This document shows, piece by piece, positions 1 through 8,261 of a stretch of DNA of 21,318 nt. Made by a program: the position numbers and the translations under genes. This stretch comes from Flavobacteriales bacterium (GTDB lineage: Bacteria > Bacteroidota > Bacteroidia > Flavobacteriales > PHOS-HE28), in NCBI GenBank assembly GCA_008016945.1, contig SSGN01000074.1, positions 1-21,318 of the forward strand, in the 5' to 3' direction. A model generated the notes under the pieces. That model saw only the letters and a list, made by a program, of their open reading frames with translations, was not told the DNA's origin and searched no databases. The first letter of the stretch is position 1. Every line of letters begins with the position of its first letter.

Positions 1-376
1 ACCAGAACGGGTTCCGCGCGGCTGCGGCGACTTCGGCGATCGGGCAGGCGGAGACCGTGGACAGCGTGAAGGGCACCCCCGCCCGGTCGGCGGCGCGCAC
101 CGCCTGGCACTCTCCGCGCCGCGCGTTCATGCCGGCAAGGCCGATCGGGGCCAGCGCGACCGGCAGCGACCATTCCCGCCCGAACAGACTGGCCGACAGA
201 TCGATCCCGGCAACATTGCGCAGGACCCTTTGCCGCAACGCGATGCCTGACAGATCCTCGACGTTGCGCCGCAACGTGACCTCGTCATAGGAGCCGCCGT
301 CGATATATTCGAAGAGGAAATGCGGCAGGCGCCGGCGCGCGGCTTCGCGCAGGTCGGCGATCGCGGCATGGGTCAT
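1..376 (-). CDS. lldD: L-lactate dehydrogenase, FMN-dependent (N-terminal part, runs off the left edge)
   Basis: Only the first ~125 codons are in the window. The translation begins [18 protein letters not shown] and continues with [54 protein letters not shown] and [16 protein letters not shown]. These blocks match the N-terminal half of E. coli-type LldD (FMN alpha-hydroxy-acid dehydrogenase family) as I know it; the FMN- and substrate-binding residues near the C-terminus lie outside the window. The family oxidises L-lactate to pyruvate at the inner membrane, feeding electrons to the quinone pool. The ATG at 374-376 overlaps the TGA of the upstream kinase gene (373-375), so the two are probably translationally coupled. 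In this locus it would consume L-lactate made by the aldolase/dehydrogenase fusion. The family call is firm; the role in rhamnose catabolism is inference from position. Confidence 0.9.
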   Translation of the reverse strand, partial: MTHAAIADLREAARRRLPHFLFEYIDGGSYDEVTLRRNVEDLSGIALRQRVLRNVAGIDLSASLFGREWSLPVALAPIGLAGMNARRGECQAVRAADRAGVPFTLSTVSACPIAEVAAAARNPFW

Positions 377-1776
377 GCCGGGGCCTCCATGCATGACCGC
401 CAGGTCCGGCGATAGTCGTCCAGATCGCCTTCCAGCGGCTTGACCCGGGTCAGCTCCCCGTCAAAGGGCAGTTCCGGGCAGATCAGCCGCAAGGCGCCGT
501 AAGATACGTCGTTGTGGGCCTTGGCGGTGAGCACCTGCGTGTGCGGGCGCAGCGCCGCGAGTGCCCGCGTGAAGACTTCGGCGCCGGCGAACCGGCCCTC
601 GATCAGCAATCGTCCGCCCGAGCCGATCAGGTCGAGCGAGGCATCCGCGACCAGCGCCGCGTAAAGGCAGATTGCCGCCCGGTGCGCATCCGGATCTGCC
701 GGTTCGCCGATCCAGCGCGCGCGGCTGGCGGGAAATGGTCCCGTGCCCGGCGCCAGGGTGGGGCACAGCATGGCACCCGACGCCAGCACCGCGGGCACGG
801 CCCCGAGCAGGGCGGGCTGGTCGGCGGCAAGGTCGACCCGTCCATCGCCGGGGCGCAGTGCCAGCTCGATCTCGCGCCCGCCCATGAAGCGCGCCGATGG
901 CAGCGGCTGGCCGGCAACATCGACATTGACCAGGCAATCCCGGTCTTCGGGCAGCAGGCCCGCATCGACCCGCGCAAGTGGCGATCGCATCGCGATGAAC
1001 CAGGTTCCGGTGGACAGTGCTGTCGCGTCATGGCCGGCGAGGGCGGGGTGTCCACGCACCGCCAGCAGCGCGGCATTGGAATCGTGCAGGCCGGCGTGGA
1101 TCCGGGTTGCGGGGGACAGGCCCGTCGCGCGCGCAAGGTCCGCGCGCAGCGTGCCGATGATCTCGCCCGCCCTGGCGATTGGCGCGAACTGCCGGTCCCA
1201 GCCCCGCGCGCGTGCCAGCGGAGAGAACTCGCCCGCTTCGGGCGACCACAGGTCCGTATGGCAGCCGAGGCTGGAAACCTCGCTAACCGGTTCGCCGGAC
1301 AGTAGCCATGCCCAGTACTGAGGGTAGGGCATCAGGGTCGTGCCCGCCAGCAATCCGGCACTTTCAAGGTGGTGCAACTGGGCGCCCAGTTTCAGGCCCC
1401 CCGGCAGCGCAGGCGAACCAGTGAACGGGAACGGGTCGCGCTGCCCGCGATAGGCGGCAAGGGCCGCGACAGGCAGGTCCCATTCGTAGTCCGGTGGAAT
1501 GAAGGCCGCTGTTCCGTCGCGAATGCCGGCAATGGCCGCGCCGTGGGCCACCGGAATGATTGCTTCAACGGGATGGTCTGCGAAGTGGCCCAGGGTTTCC
1601 AGGAGCCATCTGCCGACTTGTGCGGTGTCGAGCGCGGCATAGCCGCCGGGCAGGTCCGCGCGCTGCGGGGCATTGGGCCGCACCCGCCGGTCCAGGCAGA
1701 CCCCCTCACGCGACCACAGCGTTACCTTGCCGTGCGTTTTGCCGATGTCGACGACGATGGCGAATCCGTTTTTCAG
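373..1776 (-). CDS. FGGY-family carbohydrate kinase, probable L-rhamnulokinase
   Basis: FGGY sugar kinase, about 467 aa when read from a CTG at 1774-1776. The N-terminal phosphate-binding motif [11 protein letters not shown] (residues ~8-18) lies upstream of the first standard start codon in frame (GTG at 1681-1683), so that start would remove an essential strand-loop. The frame is open back to a stop at 1804-1806 and contains no ATG, GTG or TTG before the motif. CTG at 1776 is preceded by AGGGGG with about 5 nt spacing and is the best start I can see. HDSNAAL (~231-237) supplies the likely catalytic Asp, and STGTW (~255-259) and [10 protein letters not shown] belong to the nucleotide-binding half. 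Expected reaction: L-rhamnulose + ATP to L-rhamnulose-1-phosphate. Substrate is inferred from the adjacent aldolase and isomerase; other FGGY substrates cannot be excluded. It is divergent from the aldolase fusion gene and overlaps lldD by 4 bp. Confidence 0.85.
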   Translation of the reverse strand: MKNGFAIVVDIGKTHGKVTLWSREGVCLDRRVRPNAPQRADLPGGYAALDTAQVGRWLLETLGHFADHPVEAIIPVAHGAAIAGIRDGTAAFIPPDYEWDLPVAALAAYRGQRDPFPFTGSPALPGGLKLGAQLHHLESAGLLAGTTLMPYPQYWAWLLSGEPVSEVSSLGCHTDLWSPEAGEFSPLARARGWDRQFAPIARAGEIIGTLRADLARATGLSPATRIHAGLHDSNAALLAVRGHPALAGHDATALSTGTWFIAMRSPLARVDAGLLPEDRDCLVNVDVAGQPLPSARFMGGREIELALRPGDGRVDLAADQPALLGAVPAVLASGAMLCPTLAPGTGPFPASRARWIGEPADPDAHRAAICLYAALVADASLDLIGSGGRLLIEGRFAGAEVFTRALAALRPHTQVLTAKAHNDVSYGALRLICPELPFDGELTRVKPLEGDLDDYRRTWRSCMEAPA

Positions 1777-1806
1777 TGCGGCCCCCTGCTTGCCTATGCG
1801 TAATTA

Positions 1807-1831
1807 TGATTGAAATATATCGAATGCGATT
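1807..1831 (+). promoter_or_regulatory. Candidate operator: 10-bp-phased repeats upstream of the aldolase fusion gene
   Basis: Pentamers at exact 10-bp steps: TGATT (1807-1811), ATATC (1817-1821, degenerate) and CGATT (1827-1831). GATTG recurs exactly 20 bp apart (1808 and 1828). The same layout is seen upstream of five other units in this window. It sits in the divergent gap and overlaps the candidate minus-strand promoter, so one site could control both directions. Binding by the local DeoR-type regulator is inference. Confidence 0.5.
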
Positions 1832-1841
1832 GCTTGTGCAA
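1814..1841 (-). promoter_or_regulatory. Candidate promoter for the kinase-lldD operon
   Basis: On the minus strand TTGCAC (1841-1836) is followed after 16 nt by TATATT (1819-1814), a reasonable sigma70-type pair about 30-40 nt upstream of the proposed CTG start. It overlaps the proposed regulator repeats in the same 90-bp divergent gap. Assigned by eye only. Confidence 0.4.
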
Positions 1842-1865
1842 AGGGCAAATGATAGAAGGCAATGC

Positions 1866-3977
1866 ATGAGCGCACAAATTCACGCAGCGGTGGCTGCATT
1901 GCCCTTCGCCGTTCCCGCCAGCCGATGGGACGATAGCCATGCTTCGGCGCTCGATGCGGCCGGATTGCTGCTGTATCGCTCCAATCTGCTCGGCAGCGAT
2001 CTGACCGTGACCAACTTCGGCGGGGGCAACACGTCCGCCAAGCTGACCGAGACCGATCCGCTCAGCGGCGATCCGGTCGACGTGCTGTGGGTCAAGGGAT
2101 CGGGCGGCGATATCGGCTCGATGGGTCTCGATGGCTTCGCCACGCTGTACCTCGACCGGTTGCTGGGCCTGGAGGCGCATTACCGGGGGCCTGAGGACGA
2201 TGACCGCATGGTCGGTTTTCTGCCGCATTGCACCTTCAACCTCAATGGCCGCGCCGCATCGATCGATACGCCGCTCCACGCGCTGTTGCCGTTCGCTCAC
2301 ATCGATCACGTCCATCCGGACGCGATGATCGCCCTTGCCGCTTCCTCCGGCGGGGAGGCGGCGGTCCGCGAGATCTGGGGCGGGCGCATCGGCTGGCTGC
2401 CATGGAAGCGGCCGGGCTATACCCTGGGGGTGATGCTGCGTGATTTCGTTGCCGCGAACCCCGGCCTCGAAGGCGTGATGCTGGCCGGGCACGGCATCAT
2501 CTGCTGGGCGGACAACGCGAAGGGCTGCTACGAACATACCATCGGCCTGATCGCCGACGCCGCGCGGTTCCTCAATGACCGGCAGTCCGGCAAGCCGGCG
2601 TTCGGCGGCATGGTCGTCCCTCCCTCTCCCGGCCGTGCCGCCATTGCCGCCGACCTCATGCCGCGCCTGCGCGGGCTGATGACCGGCGAGCGCCGCAAGG
2701 TCGGTCATTTCTCGGATGATGCCGAAACGCTTGAATTCGTCGGTTCCGCGCATTTCGAGCGTCTGGCCGCGCTTGGCACCTCGTGTCCGGACCACTTCCT
2801 GCGCACCAAGATCGCGCCGCTGGCGCTCGATCCCGCCCGGCTGCGGGACGATGCCTATCTGGCGGCGCGAATAGCGGACTACCGCGAGCTTTACCGGGCC
2901 TATTACGAACGCTGCAAGCGCGCCGGCAGTCCGGCGATGCGGGATCCCAATCCGGTCGTCGTGCTGGTGCCGGGGGTGGGGCGGATGACCTTTGCCGCCG
3001 ACAAGACCACGGCGCGGCTGGCCGGGGAATTCTATGCCAATGCGATCAACGTGATGCGCGGGGCTGAAGCGGTCGGCGATTATGTGGCGCTCGACGAGCA
3101 GGAGGCCTTCGACATCGAGTACTGGCTGCTTGAGGAAGCCAAGCTGCGGCGCATGCCCGCGCCGCGCCCGATGGTCGGGCGGATCGCGCTGGTTACCGGC
3201 GGGGCGGGCGGGATCGGTGCGGCCATCGCGGCGCGGCTGCTGCGCGACGGGGCCTGCGTCATGCTGGCCGACCGCGATGCCAAGGCGCTTGAGGAGGTGC
3301 GGGCCGGTTTTGCCAGGCAGTTCGGCGGCGACGTGGTGCGCGCCGTCACCTGCGACGTGACTGATGAACCTGCGGTCGCCGCCGCCTTCGCCGCCTGCGC
3401 CCGCGAATTCGGCGGGCTGGACGTGCTGGTCGCGAACGCCGGCATCGCCAGTTCCGCGCCGCTGGGCGACACTACTGTCGAACTGTGGGATCGCAATTAC
3501 GATGTCCTGGCCAAGGGATATTTCCTGACCGCGAAGCACGCCTGGCCGCTGCTTCAGGCGATGCAGGACCAGGGCGGCGCCTCGGTCGTGTTCATCGGCT
3601 CGAAGAATGCGGTGGCGGCCGCTGCGGGTGCCAGTGCCTATGCCAGCGCCAAGGCCGCGGCCAATCACCTGGCCCGCTGCCTGGCGCTGGAAGGAGCCTC
3701 GGCCGGAATCCGCGTCAACGTCGTCAATCCGGACGCCGTGATCCAGGGCAGCCGCATCTGGGACGGCGATTGGCGCAAGGAGCGCGCCGGCACCCACGGG
3801 ATCGATCCGGGGGCCGAGCTTGAGGAGCACTACCGCCAGCGCTCGATGCTCAAGCGCGCGGTCCTGCCCGAGGATATCGCCGAGGCGACCTATTGGTTTG
3901 CCTCCGACATGTCGGCAAAGTCGACCGGCAACATGATCAATGTCGATGCCGGCAACGCCCAGGCCTTTACGCGGTAA
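1866..3977 (+). CDS. rhaEW: Bifunctional rhamnulose-1-phosphate aldolase / L-lactaldehyde dehydrogenase
   Basis: A 703-aa two-domain cytoplasmic fusion. The N-terminal class II aldolase/adducin domain (~1-420) shows NFGGGNTSAKL (from N50), KGSGGDIGSM (from K77), zinc-ligand-like HIDHVHPD (H145-H150) and GHGIICW (~H209). The C-terminal short-chain dehydrogenase domain (~435-703) shows TGGAGGIG (from T444), NAG (524-526) and YASAK (Y592, K596). The family cleaves L-rhamnulose-1-phosphate to DHAP and L-lactaldehyde and oxidises the aldehyde to L-lactate with NAD; the RhaEW name comes from comparative-genomics work on rhamnose regulons. ATG 1866 was chosen because GAAGG lies about 7 nt upstream; the frame is open further upstream, but that would overlap the divergent kinase gene. 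The next gene, rhaI, starts about 22 bp downstream. Confidence 0.93.
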   Translation: MSAQIHAAVAALPFAVPASRWDDSHASALDAAGLLLYRSNLLGSDLTVTNFGGGNTSAKLTETDPLSGDPVDVLWVKGSGGDIGSMGLDGFATLYLDRLLGLEAHYRGPEDDDRMVGFLPHCTFNLNGRAASIDTPLHALLPFAHIDHVHPDAMIALAASSGGEAAVREIWGGRIGWLPWKRPGYTLGVMLRDFVAANPGLEGVMLAGHGIICWADNAKGCYEHTIGLIADAARFLNDRQSGKPAFGGMVVPPSPGRAAIAADLMPRLRGLMTGERRKVGHFSDDAETLEFVGSAHFERLAALGTSCPDHFLRTKIAPLALDPARLRDDAYLAARIADYRELYRAYYERCKRAGSPAMRDPNPVVVLVPGVGRMTFAADKTTARLAGEFYANAINVMRGAEAVGDYVALDEQEAFDIEYWLLEEAKLRRMPAPRPMVGRIALVTGGAGGIGAAIAARLLRDGACVMLADRDAKALEEVRAGFARQFGGDVVRAVTCDVTDEPAVAAAFAACAREFGGLDVLVANAGIASSAPLGDTTVELWDRNYDVLAKGYFLTAKHAWPLLQAMQDQGGASVVFIGSKNAVAAAAGASAYASAKAAANHLARCLALEGASAGIRVNVVNPDAVIQGSRIWDGDWRKERAGTHGIDPGAELEEHYRQRSMLKRAVLPEDIAEATYWFASDMSAKSTGNMINVDAGNAQAFTR

Positions 3978-3999
3978 GCGGCATCAGGAGTCCATGGGA

Positions 4000-5292
4000 A
4001 TGAACAACCTTCCGCTGTCCGCCGACCTGATCGCCGAGGCCAATGCCCGCGCCCTGCCCGCGCTGGAGGACGATTACTTCGCCCTGGCGCGCAAGCTTGA
4101 GCGCGCCGGCATCGCGATCGATGCGGTCAAGGACAGGGTCGCCGCCTTTGCCGTGGCCATTCCCACCTGGGGCGCCGGGCGCGGGGGCACCCGCTTTGCC
4201 CGCTTTCCGATGCCCGGCGAGCCGACCTCGATCCACGAGAAGCTGGAGGATTGCGCCGTCATCAACCAACTGTGCCGGATCACCCCGCGCGTCAGCCCGC
4301 ACTTTCCGTGGGACAAGGTCAGCGATTACGCGGCCCTGCGCGAGGAGGCCGAAAGCCTGGGGCTGGGGTTCGACGCGGTCAATTCCAACACGTTCCAGGA
4401 CCAGCCCGGCCAGCCGCATTCCTATGCCACCGGATCGCTGTCCTCCACCCATGAAGCGACCCGGCGGCAGGCGATCGAGCATAACATCGAATGCATCGAG
4501 ATCGGCCGCCAGCTGGGCAGCCGGGATCTGACCGTCTGGGTGGGCGACGGCACCAACCTGCCCGGGCAGCAGGATCTGGCACGCAGTCTCGATCGTTACC
4601 TGGATGCCGCATCGCAGGTTTATGCCGCCCTGCCGGATGGCTGGCGGATGCTGCTGGAACACAAGCTGTTCGAGCCCGCGTTCTATTCCAGCGTGATCAG
4701 CGACTGGGGCAGTTCGATCCTTGCCGCGCAGGAGCTTGGCCCCAAGGCCAAGTGCCTGATCGATCTTGGCCACCATGCGCCCAACGTCAACATCGAGCAG
4801 ATCGTCGCGCGGCTGCACCGCTTCGGCAAGCTGGGCGGGTTCCACTTCAACGACAGCAAGTATGGCGACGACGATCTCGACAGCGGCAGCATCAACCCGC
4901 ACCAGCTGTTTCTGGTGTTCAACGAACTGGTCGAGGCAGAGCGCAATCCGCGTGACGGGTTCGATCCCGCCTACATGATCGACCAGTCGCACAACGTCAC
5001 CGATCCGGTCGAGAGCATGCTGTCCAGCGCCGAGGCGATCGCGCAGTGCTTTGCCAAGGCCTGCCTGGTCGATCGTGAAGCGCTGCGCGCCGCGCAGGAG
5101 GGGAATGACACGATGATGGCATTCCAGGCCCTGCGCCGCGCCTATACCATCGATGTCAGCCCGGTTCTGGCCATGGCGCGGCTGGAGGCCGGCGGCGCGA
5201 TCGACGTGCTGGATACCTATCGGCAGAGCCGCTGGCGCGAGCGCAAGGCGCAGGAACGCAAGGCCAGCGGGCTGGGGGCGGGGATCGTCTGA
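4000..5292 (+). CDS. rhaI: L-rhamnose isomerase (Pseudomonas stutzeri type)
   Basis: A 430-aa TIM-barrel isomerase converting L-rhamnose to L-rhamnulose. Residues known for P. stutzeri L-rhamnose isomerase (E219, D254, H257, H281, D289, D291, D327) are all found here at +1: E220 in LLEHKLFEP, D255 and H258 in CLIDLGHHAP, H282 in GGFHFNDSKYG, D290/D292, and D328 in YMIDQSHN. Both Mn-binding positions therefore look intact. Two in-frame ATGs exist (3994 and 4000). GGAG at 3987-3990 is 9 nt from ATG 4000 but only 3 nt from ATG 3994, so the second is preferred; the difference is two residues. It follows the aldolase fusion by 22 bp in the same operon. It is of the RhaI class, unlike E. coli RhaA. 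Confidence 0.95.
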   Translation: MNNLPLSADLIAEANARALPALEDDYFALARKLERAGIAIDAVKDRVAAFAVAIPTWGAGRGGTRFARFPMPGEPTSIHEKLEDCAVINQLCRITPRVSPHFPWDKVSDYAALREEAESLGLGFDAVNSNTFQDQPGQPHSYATGSLSSTHEATRRQAIEHNIECIEIGRQLGSRDLTVWVGDGTNLPGQQDLARSLDRYLDAASQVYAALPDGWRMLLEHKLFEPAFYSSVISDWGSSILAAQELGPKAKCLIDLGHHAPNVNIEQIVARLHRFGKLGGFHFNDSKYGDDDLDSGSINPHQLFLVFNELVEAERNPRDGFDPAYMIDQSHNVTDPVESMLSSAEAIAQCFAKACLVDREALRAAQEGNDTMMAFQALRRAYTIDVSPVLAMARLEAGGAIDVLDTYRQSRWRERKAQERKASGLGAGIV

Positions 5293-5406
5293 ACCGACGC
5301 GGGCGGGCGCGCAGCCTTGCCCGGACCTGCCCGTTTCGCACGCGGTGCCGAGCTGCCCGTCTGGCAGGCCGGCCGCAAAACCTGACCAGACTGGAGGAGC
5401 AGACCC

Positions 5407-6372
5407 ATGGCCGATGAATCCCTCGACCGCCTGATCGATCCCGATCTCATGCCGATAGTGCAATCGCAGCGCGACCGGATGGGCTCGCGTCCGCCGCTGC
5501 ACGCCGTGACCCCGGCGATGATGCGCGAGCGGGCCGCGGCCGAATTTGAGGCTTACAATGCCGATCCCCTGCCGCTCCATGCGGTCCGGGACTTCACGAT
5601 CAGCCATGGCGGCAGGGACGTGGCCGTGCGGCTGTATGAACCCGAAGCGGGCCTGACTGGCCCTATCCTGGTCCACTTCCACGGCGGCGGCTGGACCATC
5701 GGCAGCCCGCAGCTTGAGGATGCCTCGACCCGCCAGCTGGCGCGCGACGCGCGGCTGCGCATCCTGTCGGTCGATTACCGCCTTTCGCCCGAACACCCGT
5801 TTCCCGCGCCGCTGGAGGACGGGGAGGCCGTGATGGGCTGGCTTCGTGCCCAAGCGGAGCAGATGGCGGTCGATCCCGACCGGATCGCGATCTGCGGGGC
5901 TTCCGCCGGTGCGAATGTCGCCCTTGGCACCGTGCTGCGCCTGCGCGACACCGGCCAGCCGCTGCCCGCGCGCGTGGTGCTGCTTTACGGGGCCTATCTG
6001 GGGCACTGCGACACGCCGTCGCACCGCGCCTTCGGGGACGGCGCCTTCGGGCTGACCTCTGCCGCAATGGATTATTTCTGGCTCAACTATACCGGGGTGG
6101 ACAACGACCAGCGCCACCCCCACGCCGTGCCGATCAAGGCCGACCTGTCGGGGCTGCCGCCGGTTTTCCTGAACCATTCCGGCCTCGATGTTCTGGCCGA
6201 TGACACGATCCAGCTGGCGCAGGCGATGCGTGATGCCGGGCTGGACGTGACCCATCACGCCTATGCGGGCGCGATCCACGGCTTCACCCAATACGTGAAG
6301 ATTTCCGCCCTGGCCCGCGATGCCATGCGCACCACTGCCGACTGGCTGGCCGGGCCGCTGGCAACCGGCTGA
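5407..6372 (+). CDS. Alpha/beta hydrolase, HSL-type carboxylesterase
   Basis: A 321-aa hormone-sensitive-lipase-type esterase with no signal peptide. Visible motifs: oxyanion HGGGW (H92-W96), nucleophile in GASAGAN (S166), probable acid D261 in SGLDVLADD, and H291 in GAIHGF. DYRLSPEHPFP is also typical of the family. ATG 5407 has GGAGGAGC just upstream. It is the third gene of the rhamnose operon, 114 bp after rhaI, and is followed by a strong terminator. Its substrate cannot be read from the sequence. Removing acyl groups from acylated rhamnosides after import is a reasonable guess from context only. Confidence 0.88.
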   Translation: MADESLDRLIDPDLMPIVQSQRDRMGSRPPLHAVTPAMMRERAAAEFEAYNADPLPLHAVRDFTISHGGRDVAVRLYEPEAGLTGPILVHFHGGGWTIGSPQLEDASTRQLARDARLRILSVDYRLSPEHPFPAPLEDGEAVMGWLRAQAEQMAVDPDRIAICGASAGANVALGTVLRLRDTGQPLPARVVLLYGAYLGHCDTPSHRAFGDGAFGLTSAAMDYFWLNYTGVDNDQRHPHAVPIKADLSGLPPVFLNHSGLDVLADDTIQLAQAMRDAGLDVTHHAYAGAIHGFTQYVKISALARDAMRTTADWLAGPLATG

Positions 6373-6405
6373 GCCAGCGGGCCGCGCCAGGGGCTAAAGC
6401 AGCAG

Positions 6406-6451
6406 GCGCCCCGCCGACCCGGTACAGCACCGGGTCGGCGGGGCGCTTTTT
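6406..6451 (+). terminator. Rho-independent terminator of the rhamnose operon
   Basis: A perfect 18-bp stem: left arm GCGCCCCGCCGACCCGGT (6406-6423), loop ACAGC, right arm 6429-6446, then TTTTT (6447-6451). It lies 33 bp after the esterase stop codon. On the minus strand the stem is not followed by a T run, so it mainly serves the plus strand. Confidence 0.95.
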
Positions 6452-6471
6452 GTGGTGGGGGGAAGCGCGGC

Positions 6472-6491
6472 GAAACCGGGGCGTCCCCCGG
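6472..6491 (-). terminator. Candidate weak terminator of the symporter gene
   Basis: CCGGGG (6476-6481) and CCCCGG (6486-6491) form a 6-bp stem with a 4-nt loop; read on the minus strand it is followed by TTTCG. It lies about 30 bp beyond the symporter stop. The short T run makes it weak. Confidence 0.4.
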
Positions 6492-6500
6492 CCTGGCCTT

Positions 6501-6528
6501 GTTCAGAGTCAGCCTTTCAGAGTCAGCC
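6501..6528. repeat. 14-bp tandem duplication across the symporter stop codon
   Basis: Two adjacent 14-bp units (6501-6514 and 6515-6528) are identical except for the first base (GTTCAGAGTCAGCC, TTTCAGAGTCAGCC). The symporter TGA (minus strand, 6523-6525) lies in the second unit. Looks like slipped-strand duplication; no function implied. Confidence 0.7.
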
Positions 6529-7887
6529 CTTCGCCGCCGCCATCTTGCCGCGCAGCGAATTGAACGTGTCCTCGTCCAGAGTGTAGAAGCGCAGCAGGAT
6601 CATGGCGACCAGCCAGATCGATCCGGGCACCAGGGTATAGGCCAGACGGATGCCGGTGAGGGCGCTTTCGCTCTGCCCGGCCGGGTCGACCCCCGCCTGG
6701 AAGCCGAACAGCGTCAGCACCAGCGATATGGCGAATGCGCCCAGTGCCATGCCAAGCTTGCGGGCCAGCAGCCAGGTGCCGAAGATCGCGCCTTCCCGGC
6801 GCTCGCCGCTGCGGGCTTCGTCGTATTCGACCGTGTCGGGGACCATTGCGTTGGGGCACAGCTGGGTCGCGGCATCGGCAATCCCGGCCAGCAGGAACAG
6901 CGTGAACAGGGCCACCGGCCAGCCTGCCGGCAGGAACAGCACCGGTATGGCCAGGACCACGGCCATGCCCATGCTGATGAAATAGATCCGGCGCTTGCCG
7001 TGCCGCCGGGCCAGTCTGACCCACAGCGGCGTGGCCAGCATGGCGCTGATCGCGCTGATCGCGACCATCGTCCCGACCAGCGCCTGGTCCACCTTCATCA
7101 CGAAGATGACGAGGTAGATCTGGAGCGTGGCAGTCGCCCCCACGGCGATATTCTGGCACAGGAAAACCAGCCACAGGATCAGGAAAGGCCGGTTTTCCTT
7201 CAGCGCCTGGTATTCCAGCTTCAGGCTGAAATGCTGGATCGGTCGGGTGATCTGCGGCGCCTGCGCCGTGGCGAAGAACGCCCACAGCCCGGACAGGATC
7301 ATCACCGCGCCGGCGGCGATGCCCATGCTGGCGAAACCATCCGCCAGGGTGTCCCCGGACGTGAAGAACCACGGGGCGGCGATCACCGCCAGGACGATCC
7401 CGGCGCGCGCCGCCATCATCTTGTACCCCACCAGCAGCGTCCGCGCGCGGTAGTCGGCGGTCATTTCCGCGGCCATCGACGAATAGGCGACATCGTAGAA
7501 GGTGAAGGCCGTGCTGGTGACGATGTAGAGGCCGACCAGCAGGGCGACCTTGGTCATCGGTGCCAGATCGACCGGCACCAGGAAGATGAACGCGAAGAGC
7601 AGGCCGAATGTCGCCCCGCCAAACAGCAGGTAAGGGCGGCGGCGGCCCATCCTGCCGGGCGTGCGGTCGGAGACCGCGCCGACGAACGGGTCGATCGCGG
7701 CATCCCACAGCCGCGGGATCAGCAGGGCCATCCCCGCCAGCGCCGGACTGATTCCCTGCGCCTCGGTCAGGTAGTACAGCATGTAGGACATCGTGATGCC
7801 GATGTAGGCGGCAACGCCGATCTCGCCGATGGCCCAGCCTACCGCGATCTTCTGGGGAAGGCGCGCTTCCTTGGCCTGGTCGTGCAC
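6523..7887 (-). CDS. GPH-family (MelB-like) sugar:cation symporter, MFS superfamily
   Basis: A 454-aa polytopic inner-membrane protein with about 12 hydrophobic segments. The region RLWDAAIDPFVGAVSDRT followed by GRMGRRRPYL is the signature of the glycoside-pentoside-hexuronide:cation symporter family after TM2. It starts with GTG at 7885-7887, preceded by GGGAGAGA at good spacing; an overlapping out-of-frame GTG at 7889-7891 is not used because that frame gives no membrane protein. It is a monocistronic minus-strand gene between the catabolic operon and the receptor gene, with its own promoter/operator. By context it imports L-rhamnose or rhamnosides; the exact substrate is not determinable here. 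Confidence 0.92.
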   Translation of the reverse strand: MHDQAKEARLPQKIAVGWAIGEIGVAAYIGITMSYMLYYLTEAQGISPALAGMALLIPRLWDAAIDPFVGAVSDRTPGRMGRRRPYLLFGGATFGLLFAFIFLVPVDLAPMTKVALLVGLYIVTSTAFTFYDVAYSSMAAEMTADYRARTLLVGYKMMAARAGIVLAVIAAPWFFTSGDTLADGFASMGIAAGAVMILSGLWAFFATAQAPQITRPIQHFSLKLEYQALKENRPFLILWLVFLCQNIAVGATATLQIYLVIFVMKVDQALVGTMVAISAISAMLATPLWVRLARRHGKRRIYFISMGMAVVLAIPVLFLPAGWPVALFTLFLLAGIADAATQLCPNAMVPDTVEYDEARSGERREGAIFGTWLLARKLGMALGAFAISLVLTLFGFQAGVDPAGQSESALTGIRLAYTLVPGSIWLVAMILLRFYTLDEDTFNSLRGKMAAAKG

Positions 7888-7918
7888 CCACTCTCTCCCT
7901 TTGTTTCGCTTGGCCGGG

Positions 7919-7946
7919 ACATTATGATGTAATCAGGTTTAGTCAA
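7919..7946 (-). promoter_or_regulatory. Promoter of the symporter gene
   Basis: On the minus strand TTGACT (7946-7941) is followed after 16 nt by TAATGT (7924-7919), about 32 nt from the GTG start. The middle operator repeat coincides with the -35 hexamer, which would suit repression. Confidence 0.55.
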
Positions 7947-7955
7947 CATGGATCA
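7931..7955 (-). promoter_or_regulatory. Candidate operator: three 10-bp-phased repeats upstream of the symporter
   Basis: On the minus strand TGATC (7955-7951), TGACT (7945-7941) and TGATT (7935-7931) occur at exact 10-bp spacing. This is one of the two clearest copies of the shared motif. It overlaps the symporter -35 element. Confidence 0.6.
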
Positions 7956-8143
7956 TATCTGTTCTTGCAATCGGCCGACTCGACGCTTTTTGAGGGGGGC
8001 AGGTCGCCCAGGCAGGGTTCCGGGTTGAAATTTCCTGATTTTCGTGAAGTTTTGGCGAAGCCTCGAAATTGCCCGGATTTGCGGCGCAGGTCCTGGTCCG
8101 GAACCGTTCCTGGCCTGGCCTGACAGGGCTGGACGGCCCATTT

Positions 8144-8168
8144 TGACTGATAATAATCATAAATGACA
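8144..8168 (+). promoter_or_regulatory. Candidate operator: 10-bp-phased repeats upstream of the TonB receptor
   Basis: TGACT (8144-8148), TAATC (8154-8158) and TGACA (8164-8168) at 10-bp steps, about 95 bp upstream of the chosen receptor start. The middle unit is degenerate. Same strand as the receptor gene. Confidence 0.5.
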
Positions 8169-8261
8169 AACCAGTCATCAAAAGCTTGCGCATTAGATCA
8201 AAAGGTGCAACTAAGCCTCATCATAGTGGCAGCAAATGCCGCCAGAGGCAGGGAGGGTGCA

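Larger units (their letters stand above)
7888..8261. other. Divergent regulatory region without a gene
   Basis: This 374-bp gap separates the symporter and receptor start codons. It holds the symporter promoter/operator at its left end and the receptor operator at its right end. The middle (about 7960-8140) contains AT-rich patches around 8028-8085 but nothing I can name. A short open stretch from an ATG at 8163 is in frame with the receptor, but it begins inside the operator repeats and adds no signal sequence. Confidence 0.6.

Noticed and set aside
1560..1865. N-terminal extension of the aldolase fusion protein
   Set aside because: The frame is open, but it would overlap the divergent kinase gene and operator; ATG 1866 has a proper ribosome binding site and gives the normal family length.
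1794..3830. Long open frame on the minus strand opposite the aldolase fusion gene
   Set aside because: It is a GC-rich shadow frame with low-complexity, Arg/Gly/His-rich translation and no family motifs; the plus strand has clear aldolase and SDR motifs.
5320..5376. Possible hairpin or terminator between rhaI and the esterase
   Set aside because: CTGCC/GGCAG with a 5-nt loop is short and has no T run; the gap looks like ordinary intercistronic sequence.
3967..6291. 774-codon open frame on the minus strand opposite rhaI and the esterase
   Set aside because: Shadow of two well-recognised genes; no motifs in the translation.
6499..7932. Open frames on the plus strand and an alternative minus frame across the symporter
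   Set aside because: Only the 6523-7887 minus frame gives a membrane protein with the GPH signature; the others are charged, repetitive shadow translations.
8028..8085. AT-rich partial inverted repeats in the symporter-receptor gap
   Set aside because: Pairing is imperfect and matches no recognisable operator or riboswitch; not enough to call.
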